Below, in pieces: positions 1 to 10,700 of a stretch of DNA of 64,000 nucleotides. Source of the DNA: Imbricaverruca yamaguchii (Eukaryota; Arthropoda; Thecostraca; Neoverrucidae). A program made the translations under genes and the position numbers. Each line of letters starts with the position of its first letter. Position 1 is the stretch's first letter. The notes under the pieces are model-generated. The model searched no databases. It was given only the letters and a program-made list of their open reading frames with translations, and had not been told where the DNA came from. Location: assembly GCA_034440575.1 (NCBI GenBank), contig JAOTOL010001475.1, forward strand, positions 806,001-870,000. The letters run 5' to 3'.

Positions 1-110
1 CCGCACAGCCGCTCACCTCTGACCACACTCACTCCCCAGACAGTGGCCGCACAGCCGCTCACCTCTGACCACGCTGCTCAGCCCGTGGCCAGCCACACTT
101 CCTGCCACAC
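1..110. repeat. Edge of a tandem repeat
   Basis: A block beginning ccgcacagccgctcacctct occurs at 1-26 and again at 47-72, so a repeat of about 46 bp probably continues beyond the left edge. Confidence 0.55.
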
Positions 111-734
111 AGCCGTTTGGGTGTGGCGGCCGATTTGCGAGTGCCGACGACCGGCCGACATCCGGCGCCCTGGCGTGCCGCCGCCAGGTTGTCATCGTCC
201 TTTGTCCGTGAGCATACCGTCACGGCCAGCCGCCGTCAGTTGCTGTGTGGCACCAGTCCCGTCACATGTGGCGCCCCTGGCGGCCACACGCGGCATACTT
301 CTCCGTTACATGCGGCCGTCTGCTCCTCATCTAGCGTCACGCACAAGGCCGGGTGGGCGCTACATGACCAATGTATTCGATGCGCCCCAAAGCCCCAATA
401 GCTAACTAACGTACAAAGCCCAAGGGTACGAGTTGTACCAGCCACTCTTCTGATGATTTTGTCCAGGCCGGCCAACTCTGGTATATGAGACGGGTGGCGT
501 GGGTGGCCTCGGCCTGGCCTGGATAACGATTGCGTGCACGGCGGTGATTGCAGTCTCGCACGCGCGACACAGATGTCCTTCAGATATATCTACGACACTA
601 AAGGGTGGGAGGAGAATGCGGCGGCCAGCTACACGATCTGTTGCTTACACGCGTGCTCATGGCGACGTCCACACCTGGATTGGGTGTGACAATATGGACC
701 ATGTGGTCGGTGGGCTGAGTTGACCCGGACCCAC
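111..734. other. No gene seen; contains a LINE/SINE tail
   Basis: No conserved coding sequence. A copy of the shared retrotransposon tail (gatgcgccccaaagccccaa, then gctaactaac) lies at about 355-410. Confidence 0.5.
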
Positions 735-857
735 GGGGCGGGGATGGCCGTGTTAAGGTGCCGGGCTATGGTCAAGGTGGGTCACTCTCCACTCGGATCC
801 ATCGCGGCCACGGCGAAACAGTGTGGGAAGTGGTGTCGTGAACCAACCAATAAGCAA
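735..857 (+). mobile_element. tRNA-derived SINE, internally deleted
   Basis: It begins gggcggggatggcc and ends gtgtcgtgaaccaaccaata, as does the fuller copy at 40111-40287, but the tRNA B-box region is lost. It sits between copies of a gttgacccggacc tandem repeat. Confidence 0.7.
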
Positions 858-960
858 TGACCCGGACTGACTGAGTTGACCCGGACCATGACTGACCCAC
901 GTGACCGGTGGTGCTGAGTTGACCCGGACCATGACTGACCCACGTGGCCGGTGGTGCCGA
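858..960. repeat. Two units of a 47-bp tandem repeat
   Basis: gagttgacccggaccatgac recurs twice with cacgtg(a/g)ccggtggtg(c); a further partial unit lies on the other side of the SINE at about 716-734. Confidence 0.7.
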
Positions 961-1046
961 GTCCGGGCCGGGCGTGAGCCGGTGGACACCGTCGGAACCG
1001 TCGGATCGTTCGAGTGCGTTTTGTGAGCCGGAGCCATGACCCATCT

Positions 1047-1098
1047 GGCTGTATGACCTGTGCAGTCGATGCGCCCCTGAGCCACAATAACCCACTGA
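1047..1098 (+). mobile_element. Retrotransposon 3' tail fragment
   Basis: gtatgacctgtgcagtcgat then gcgcccctgagccacaataa matches the tail found at the end of the LINE at 32544-33052. Confidence 0.6.
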
Positions 1099-1252
1099 CC
1101 CGGCGTAGCGAGTCGCGCAACTGAGCCGGCCTCACCCCGGTCGCCAACACCCAGGTTTGGCGACCAGAACGGCCGCCACTGTTTGCCCACGTGATGATTT
1201 CGTCGTCCCGGCCGCCAATTCCCTACGAACGGGATGGCGCTGCGACAGTGGG

Positions 1253-2235
1253 GACGGTAGGCGGCCAGACGACAGTGCCAGTCTCGGTGGTATTGTAACG
1301 GTCGACGGCCAGACGATGCCAGTCTCGGTGGTATTGTAACGGTCGACGACGGCCAGACGGTATTGTAACGGTCGACGGCCAGACGGTGCCAGTTCGGTGG
1401 TATTGTAACGGTCGACGGCCAGACGGCAAGCCAGTCTCGTGGTATTGTAACGGTCGACGGCCAGACGGCAATGGCGGTGGTATTGTAACGGTCGACGGCC
1501 AGTCCGTGGTATTGTAACGTGCCAGTCTCGGTGGTTTGTGTATCAGACGGCATTGCCAGTCTCGGTGGTATTGTAACGGTCGACGGCCAGACGGCAATGC
1601 CATCTCGTGGGTATTTTAAACGGTGGCGGCCAGACGGCAATGCCAGTCTCGGTGGTATTGTAACGGGGAGTCGGTATTGTAACGGTCGACGGCCAGACGG
1701 CAATGCCAGTCTCGGTGGTATTGTAACGGTCGACGGCCAGACGGCAATGCCAGTCTCGGTGGGATTGTAACGGTCGACGGCCAGACGGCAATGCCAGTCT
1801 CGGTGGTATTGTAACGGTCGACGGCCAGACGGCATTCATTTTATTGTAACGGTCGACGGCCAGACGGCCAATGTCCTCGGTGGTATTGTAACGGTCGACG
1901 GCCAGACGGCAATGCCAGTCTCGGTGGTATTGTAACGGTCGACGGCCAGACGGCAATGCCAGTCTCGGTGGTATTGTAACGGTCGACGGCCAGACGGTAT
2001 TGTAACGGTCGACGGCCAGACGGCAATGCCAGTCTCGGTGGTATTGTAACGGTCGACGGCCAGACGGCAATGCCAGTCTCGGCGGTATTGTAACGGTCGA
2101 CGGCCAGACGGCAATGCCAGTCTCGGCGGTATTGTAACGGTCGACGGCCAGACGGCAATGCCAGTCTCGGTGGAATTGTAACGGTCAACGGCCAAACGGC
2201 AATACCAGCCTCGGCGGGATTGTAACGGTGCGACT
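1253..2235. repeat. 44-bp minisatellite, about 22 units
   Basis: Each unit contains tattgtaacggtcgacggcc and ggcaatgccagtctcggtgg. Many units are shortened or spliced together, so the array is ragged. All long reading frames across it on both strands are repeat artefacts. Confidence 0.93.
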
Positions 2236-2948
2236 CTAATTGGGATGTGACAGGTATTCCGGCATCAAGTGCGACGGCTATCTTTGAGGTGTCGTAGCTG
2301 GAATTTGATGTCTGATTATAAGTTTCTGAGCGCAGGATGATATTTATTTCGTTATTAATTGCCGCAATTAGGTCCCATATGAACGCGTACTTGGTCGAAC
2401 CATGCTTAACGAGAGCAATCGGTCTATTTACATTTCCACTCCAACTGTACACGTTGGTATTCATACATAAGCGGATGGGCTCATTGGCATCCCATGCTTT
2501 ACTTAGGCCGTCGTTTAAAACTTATTTGACCTTCAGTGTGATTGTCTGTTTATTTGGTGGTTCTCAACGCACTGTATGCACGATCACGGCTAATGGCGCC
2601 TCCCACGCTGTCTCGCCGGTGGGCCGCGGGATTGGCAGGGCGATTGTCCCCTTTTTACAGCTACTCATCTATTGATCATGTTTGGATCACGTCTTCAGTC
2701 ACCTGGGGAATTATTCAGACGCGTTTACTCAGTCATGCTTTATCATCGGTTAGGCTACATAGTAAAGTAAATCTTGTGAGCTTACACCGCTGTTGAGGTT
2801 TTTTATTTTAAAAATCGGTATATTTTGACGCCTGCACCGGTGCCGCTGAGATCTGTTACGCTTTGAACATAACCACGGAGCACCTTCCTTTAAGTTGGCG
2901 GGCAGCTACTCTGCCTAAACTTCTTACCTTAGCCAATTTACTTTAGCC
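2236..2948. other. No gene seen; AT-rich spacer with a SINE remnant
   Basis: AT-rich DNA without coding signal, apart from the SINE remnant described separately. Confidence 0.5.
2545..2637 (-). mobile_element. SINE 3' half, reverse orientation
   Basis: The reverse complement matches the body and tail of the SINE at 40111-40287: ccaatcccgcggcccaccgg, then gtggg, gcgccattagccgtga and a gcata tail. Confidence 0.7.
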
Positions 2949-3395
2949 TGTCATGTGCCTGATAGGCGGTGTCGTGTGCCTGATAGACAGTGTCGTATGT
3001 CTACGTCGTATGCCTAACAGGCAGTGTCGTGTGCCTGATAGGCAGCATCGTTTTCCTGACAGACAGTGTCGTGTGCCTGATAGACAGTGTCGTGTGCCTG
3101 ACAGACAGTGTCGTGTGCCTGACAGGCAGTGTCGTGTGCCTGACAGGCAGTGTCGTGTGCCTGACAGACAGTGTGTGTGTCTAAAACAGTGCGTGTTGAC
3201 AGAGATCGTTCCTGACAGACAGTGTCGTGTGCCTGACAGACAGTGTCGTGTATCTGACAGACAGTGTCGTGTGCCTGACAGGCAGTGTCGTGTGCCTGAC
3301 AGGCAGTGTCGTGTGCCTGACAGGCAGTGTCGTGTGTCTGACAGGCAGTGTCGTGTGTCTGACAAACAGTGGCATGTGTCTGACAGACAGTGGCG
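2949..3395. repeat. 21-bp minisatellite, about 21 units
   Basis: Unit gtcgtgtgcctgacaggcag with one more base. A 21-bp period keeps all frames open, which explains the repetitive ORFs on both strands. Confidence 0.93.
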
Positions 3396-4508
3396 TGTGC
3401 ACCACATCACGGTACGAAAACCGGTTTGGCTGAACAGTAGTAGGCGCAGGCGTCACGCCCCATTATTGTCCGGTGTGCGATTTGTGCGGTGTCCACAATG
3501 GGCCATGCCTGAACACGACATGAGAGGCAAGTACACGTTGCAGTAGTGTCAATTTTTTAGACAATCGCACCGGTGTTGCAAAGGTACAGCAATTTGGAGC
3601 GGACATTTGGTGACATCTGTGGCGCACCAGAGACGTTTTGCTGACGTCATTTTATCGCTATCACACTGGCCAAACGTGAAGCCCCCTAAGACCCAAATAA
3701 CTAACCAGTACTGGCCAAGCAATCGCATTGGACTATGGCGTCATGGGTACCAAGTTGAACTATATTTCACGACTGGAGTATATTTTGGTACTATAGCCAA
3801 ATTGGATATGAACGTCGCTGTACTAGGATTTGAAGCTGAGAAGTGTAGTGATATGGGACTAATTTAAAACCTGAAGTGTAATATTTTTGCAGGGTATCTG
3901 CTGTGTACTGAACATGTCGCTTGAATCATATTTGCGCTTATTGGTAAAGAACCTTGGACATGGAAATCAAGTCCTAGCGAATACTAGGAACTATTCAGTG
4001 CGAGTCTTGCGTTCAAGAAAATACATTGGTGTCCGTTCAGGTGAAAAGGGGACGAAGAATGTTGGTGATCATGCTAAGATGATAGTGGTTGAAATGAGTA
4101 GGGCATGAAGGGGAGTGAGATTATTTGCTAGCTTGTGCTGCATAGGAGATTGCTCCTTTAGGTTTCTATGTACCAGCTGTTTGGTTTCTGCACCCGGCAT
4201 GCTCTTCAACCAGCATCACTTCTTTGCTCCGTCTTTTATTACAAGGACTGAGAGCCCGAGGACTTGGCCCGCGTGAATATATATTAATGATGTCTGTTTA
4301 GCCAACTTGTCTTTATGTTTTGTTTACGTTGGTCTGAAGTGCCAAATACATGCAATTAATTAACTTTGTATGTAAAAAGACTGCTCAGCTCCTAATTCAT
4401 TTCAAGGTGTCGTCTGGCCCGGTAATAGGTGTACCGCATACCTCGTGTACGTAGCATGTCGCCCTGGTGGGAGAATACCACACTAACGGTACACTTCCGT
4501 GCCGACAG
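3396..4508. other. AKTIP 5' flank; no coding exon recognised
   Basis: If AKTIP has an upstream exon or promoter, it should lie here or further left, but I could not recognise one. A partial retrotransposon tail (cctaagacccaaataactaa) lies at about 3688-3707. Confidence 0.4.
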
Positions 4509-4755
4509 ATGGACGCGGGCCCCGCTGCGTTCGTGCGGCGCGGCTCGATGCGCAAGCTGCTGCCGAGCGTGCCCGACCAGGAGCAGCAGCTGGCCATGAG
4601 CAGTCAGCTGATCGACAGTCGCACCAGCTCGCCCAAGGGCGCGCACTGCTACGGCCCCTTCTTCCTGGAGTATGCCTTGCTGGCCGAATACAACCTGCTG
4701 CAGAGGCAGCGGCTGCCTGGCCTTTACGTGGTGCCGGCCGCCAATACTCCGCTCA
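4509..4755 (+). CDS. AKTIP: AKTIP coding exon 1 (start or first recognisable exon)
   Basis: This exon encodes residues 1-82 plus one base of codon 83. ATG at 4509 follows directly on a cag acceptor (4506-4508), which suggests a 5'UTR intron or an upstream coding exon. The donor is a perfect GTGAGT at 4756. It carries the KLLPSVP motif (human KQLPSIP) and the [17 protein letters not shown] start of the UEV fold. GC content at third positions is very high compared with the flanking DNA. Confidence 0.93.
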
Positions 4756-7700
4756 GTGAGTGGCGCCCCCACACCACATGGACGGAGATTGCACACGTAT
4801 AGTCAACCCTGGTACCGCACTTTTTATCAAGTCTTGACACATGAGCTATGCTGTTGAATTGAGGTGTCTAGCTGACTTGGAGCATGACTTGGCCACTATT
4901 ATCAAGTCAGTTCCAACTGCAACGGCTGAATTTGAGACAGGCCACTGCAATGTCATGCAAATTCGTTTCACATAATTTGGTTAAGATTGGGTTAGCTGAA
5001 TCCCCTTCTACCGCTACGCTATGGGAGATGATCGATGAACCCTGGGTGTGTGGTATCCAACGTGCACCCAGTGCTGTGTAGGTCGCTATGCACATTTTTT
5101 CTGGGATTTGGAATCCAGAAAAGTTTGTTATCGCAAATCGAGACTTGGCTACAATGGCTACTATGTCCTCACCATTTGGTTCTGGAACAATAATGGACTA
5201 AAACCCGGTGCAGACCCCGCCCGTTTTAGGTTTTACGGACGTCGGACGTCCGTCAGATATCTATGAAAAACGCTTGCGGGTGTCCGCTTTCGACGCGTTG
5301 TGTGTGTGACGGCGACTTCCGAGTGCCAAAGTACGTCCGTTTGACTTTCGTCTGCCGTCCGTCAAAAAGTGGGAGCTGTTTTCAGTTTTAGTGCAGCTTC
5401 TGTGAGCGCGGTATGGCGCAACTGCGCCGCACGAGCACCTCCGGCGACCGTTAAAAAGCGCACCTGGGTGGAGTATGTGCCATTCGCGACTTTTTCAACC
5501 CCCCTTTAAACGGATGTCCGGTGCGCATGAAGCCGACATGTACGAGGTGTGCACCGGGCATAATTGTCTCCGAAATGAAGTGCTACCCCAAACACAAAAG
5601 GATCCCACTGCGCTCATTTCTGGACGGTCATTACCAGACAGTAGAAAACGGCTTTGACGCGCAGTTCAAGCAACATCAGGGAAAGCTATTAAAGAGAAGA
5701 TTTAAAGTCTGCAGTGGCATGCATTGCTCTTCCCTATCCTGGCAAAGCAGTGTTCGAGTCGCTTCACACACCCGCATTTAGCTCCCGGCTGGGAGGGTCA
5801 GTTGGCAGCTGGCCCGGTAAAGTCGGGGACGAGCTACCGTTGTGGCTGTGTCAGTGCATTGACGGCACGTTAAACTCTCGGTCAAAATTCAGTCGTTGAA
5901 CTGGAATTCAAGAATCGGATGGTGGGGTCAGGGTTCACGTAACAAGCTCTGCTTAGCAGTAGTACCCTGGTTCATGAAGCCAGCGCAGGAAGAATTCTGA
6001 CCAAATTTATTTGTAAAAGTCGTGATCAAAATGGTGTATGTAAGAATATGGTAACGTAAATACGATCTTCAGACACATTAAGCAATTCAAAATCCCTAGG
6101 TTTAGAAGTCGTCACGTTGTTTTCCACCCTACCCCGTAGTCCCTACCGTAAAGCGACGACTGCTGTTCTGGTGTTGCGCCTGACGTCTGCAACTGCTAAC
6201 AGTCGTGCTCTGCCTGTTGCAGTGTGGTTCGGGGTTCTGTTCATCCGGCAGGGCTACTACCAGGAGGCGGTGTTCCGCTTCACAGTGCACATCCCCGAGC
6301 TGTTCCCCGACGCCGACTGTCCGGTGAGGAGGACGGCGTAGTCGGCACCGTCACGTCAGCCGGCTCTGTAGCCAACGCGCTGCTGTGTGTGGGGAGGCTG
6401 TCCTTCGTGGGGGGCGTCCTCGTGTCGTTGGCAGCGACGCAGTCCACTGTGGAGTGGGCTGGCTCTGTATCCGACGCGCTGGTGTGTGGGGAGGCTGTCC
6501 TCATGTGGGGCGCCTCCTCGTGTGTTGGCAGGACGCGTCCTGTGCAGTGGGATAATTGTGCGCTAGCGTGTGTGGGGGGGGGGGGGAGTAACTGGCTGTC
6601 CGTGGAGAGGTCGGTAGTGGTCTGCTTGTGTGCTGTTGCCGGCCCACTTGTGTCGGTGGTAGACTGTTGCTGTATGTGATGGGGTACCGGTGGTGGTAGA
6701 CTGTGGCTATGTAGTGGGCTGCCGGTGGTAGACTGTTGCTGTGTGTAGTGGGCTGTTATGATAATCTACCGAGGGGCGTCGGTAGCTCAGTGGTTAAGCT
6801 GAGCGTCTGACAAGTCAGAGGTGCGTGGTTCGATTCCCCGCGATGCCCGCCCTTCCTGCCAGGATGAGAGGCAGGCGTCGCCATATGCCCGCTGCTGAGT
6901 GCGTCATAAAGCCAAAATCCAATCCGATAACCTGCCGAATACTTTGTTCGCTCAAATTGAAATAATCTTCCGAATACGGCGTACGTTTAAAAACATGTTC
7001 CAATGTCATCGAATACGTGGATATATATTCACAACACGAACCACTGGCGCTGGCGATCTTCCGTGTGCTTGCTGCTCATTCGAGTCCACTTCCCGCAATA
7101 TTTTGACAGAATTCTGCAGTCTTTGCGCTTCTGTATGCCCGTGGACAGTGTGACGCTCTCTGTCAGCGGGTGGTGGACTCCCTGTGTGTTACTCGGCTCA
7201 GACTGATGGTCGGCGCCCATCCACTGGTGGACTCCCTGTGTGTTACTCGGCTCAGACTGATGGTCGGCGCCCATCCACTGGTGGACTCCCTGTGTGTTAC
7301 TCGGCTCAGACCGATGGTCGGCGCCCATCCACTGGTGGACTCCCTGTGTGTTACTCGGCTCAGACTGATGGTCGGCGTCCATCCACTGGTGGACTCCCTG
7401 TGTGTTACTCGGCTCAGACTGATGGTCGGCGCCCATCCACTGGTGGACACCCTGTGTGTTACTCGGCTCAGACTGATGGTCGGCGTCCATCCACTGGTGG
7501 ACACCCTGTGTGTTACTCGGCTCAGACCGATGGTCGGCGCCCATCCACTGGTGGACTCCCTGTGTGTTACTCGGCTCAGACCGATGGTCGGCGCCCATCC
7601 ACTGGTGGACACCCTGTGTGTTACTCGGCTCAGACCGATGGTCGGCGCCCATCCACTGGTGGACACCCTGTGTGTTACTCGGCTCAGACCGATGGTCGGC

Positions 7701-10700
7701 GCCCATCCACTGGTGGACTCCCTGTGTGTTACTCGGCTCAGACCGATGGTCGGCGCCCATCCACTGGTGGACTCCCTGTGTGTTACTCGGCTCAGACCGA
7801 TGGTCGGCGTCCATCCACTGGTGGACACCCTGTGTGTTACTCGGCTCAGACTGATGGTCGGCGTCCATCCACTGGTGGACACCCTGTGTGTTACTCGGCT
7901 CAGACCGATGGTGGCGCCCATCCACTGGTGGACACCCTGTGTGTTACTCGGCTCAGACCGATGGTCGGCGCCCATCCACTGGTGGACTCCTGTGTGTTAC
8001 TCGGCTCAGACTGATGGTCGGCGTCCATCCACTGGTGGACTCCCTGTGTGTTACTCGGCTCAGACTGATGGTCGGCGCCCATCCACTGGTGGACTCCATG
8101 TGTTACTTGGTTCAGACTGATGGCGCCCATCCACTGGTGGACACCCTGTGTGTTACTCGGCTCAGACCGATGGTCGGCGTCCATCCACTGGTGGACTCCC
8201 TGTGTGTTACTCGGCTCAGACTGATGGTCGGCGCCCATCCACTGGTGGACTCCCTGTGTGTTACTCGGCTCAGACTGGTGGTCGGGCCCATCCACTGGTG
8301 GACCCCTGTGTGTTACTCGGCTCAGACTGATGGTGGCGTCCATCCACTGGTGGACCCTGTGTGTTACTCGGCTCAGACTGATGGTGGCCATCCACTGGTG
8401 GACTCCCTGTGTGTTACTCGGCTCAGACTGATGGGGCCCATCACTGGTGGACTCCTGTGTTATGCTGATGGTGGCGTCATTGGTCTCCGTGTGTTACTCG
8501 GCTCAGACTGTTCGGCGCCCATCCACTGGTGGACTCCCTGTGTGTTACTCGGCTCAGACCGATGGTCGGCGCCCATCCACTGGTGGACTCCCTGTGTGTT
8601 ACTCGGCTCAGACCGATGGTCGGCGTCCACAGCGGGTGGTGGTGGACCCGATCGTGTTCCACCCGCTCGTACACCCGGAGACGGGCGAGCTGGACTTGCA
8701 ACGCGACTTCCAGAAGTGGAAGCGCAACTCGCACCACATCTGGCACGTGCTGCTCTACCTGCGCAAGGCCTTCTACAAGATCGACACGACGCACCCCACC
8801 AACCCGGAGGCAGCTGTCATGTGAGTCGTGAAGACGGCGTGATGGTATAGCAATGTGTATAATGACGCAGAAAATCAGACATGCGATGACGAAATTGGCA
8901 CCGAAAGGAAGTAACTTATTGTTACAACAGTGTGTGGTATTGAATATAGGAAACGCCGGTTTGATTGATTGCCCGGGGTCAGCGAACTGACTCATTGACT
9001 ATGAGTCAGTACGCTGGATCACTAATCACATCATTTATTATGACGGCTGTAATCATCAAACTCGTGTCTCGAGCGGTGCTCAACCAGCGTCGACTTGTTC
9101 CGTGTGAGACACTGCGATCACTCGGCGCACGTCATTAGAAATAACGCAGGGTTCTGCGGCGTCACGACCCGCCGCACCGTGGCCATCTGTGGGAAGATGC
9201 ACAAACGCCGCGGTCGACGTTTCGCAGGCGTGTCCCGGCCGCCGCCCTAGCCAAGGGCCACGTCACCCCAGTTGTGGAGGCGTTGCCAGCAAATTCTACC
9301 ATCCAAATCACACACCGTCGGAATTTATTCAACGCAGACGCTTGGTCCAAGGCGAGAATGATTGAATATCGCGATTTAAGAATATTCGTTTCGTATGGTA
9401 CCCTTTCATAATACAGCAGTAGTTATACAGCAAGATTATCCTCGTGCGCACCAACCTTGGCCAGAAAATCCATAGCCCAAACACCGTTTACATAGTCCAT
9501 TGACCGCCATCTGCCGCAGGACTTACAAAACACGCAACTTTACAAATGTGGCACGACTCCACCACCTACATTCAGGGGCTTCACGGCGAAGCGACTACCA
9601 TGGCTGTACGGTGTCCACGATTGCGTCGTGCATCTGCGACGCTTGCAGACTTTTCACTTCATAACATCAGGATCATTGTCGAAATCGAGATTAATTGTTT
9701 GTTTGTCCGGCAACAATGCCGCCTACCTGAGCTATCAGTAGCAGCAGGTCAGCCCGTTGTCAGGGGCGACAGTTGTCCTGGTTCCAGCAGTACTGCAGTA
9801 ATCCAGTAGTATGGCACCACCCCCTCATCTCCCTCCGTGTGGGGTGATGAGTAGTCTAGGGGTAAGTTGCCCGTCTCATAATCTAAAGGTTGTGGGTTCG
9901 AGATCGTTAGCTGTGATGCGTTTCCGGGGTTTCCACTGCTTGGAGCTGGAGATACGTGAAGCTTCGCCAACACGCCAGTAACCGTCACATCACTTCAAAC
10001 GTGTATTGTATGCCTCAGATGCTTTAGTGTGTCAGATTTCATGGTGATGAGCGCGTAAGCTTCTCTAAGGTGGGATTGTTTATTGAAGGTTTTATCGCGT
10101 TTTTTCATTTATTTAAGCATTTGCCTCACACGAGGGATCTTTTAGTTATACTTACCTGATTTTATTTTTAATCATGCATAGCGGACGGAAACTATAATTA
10201 CGGCTACTAGCCACCGGAGAACCGGAATGTGTAAGAGCTGCTGCGGTAGGCGTCGCAGGTTGAGCTCTCGCTCGTGTGAGGGTGATGACTACTGTTGGTA
10301 GCGGCTGACCGCCAGCTCTCCGCAGGTACGACAAGGCGCGCGACATGTTCAAGATGCGTGTCTCCGACTGCGTGAGACGCAGTCAGGAGCGACTTCTGGA
10401 CACGCCCGCCGTCGACGATCCGCACGCCATCGTCTTCAGCCAGTACAGGGCCGACGTGCACGGACCCGTCCGCCAGGCGATGCTCAACGCCAAGGTGAGT
10501 AGCCGTGCGGTGGTACTCCAGCAGCCGACTGGTACCGCCCGGCTGGTGGGTGTCTGGCGGCCGGCTGGTACCGCCTGGCTGGGGGTGTCCCTGGGGGCAG
10601 ACTGGTACCGCCCGGCTGGGGGTGTCCTGGCGGCCGACTGGTACCGCCTGGCTGGGGGTGTCCCTGGCGGCAGACTGGTACCGCCCGGCTGGGGGTGTCT

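Noticed and set aside
2949..3395. Regular short direct repeats resembling a CRISPR array
   Set aside because: There are no unique spacers; the whole unit repeats, and the context is eukaryotic.
6775..6847. Functional tRNA gene
   Set aside because: The anticodon loop is too short and the T stem has a mismatch; better explained as a pseudogene or SINE head.
7029..8850. Reading frames of 270-320 codons on both strands
   Set aside because: They are products of the 54-bp (18-codon) minisatellite; several frames are open at once and encode the same period. The true coding part is only AKTIP exon 3.
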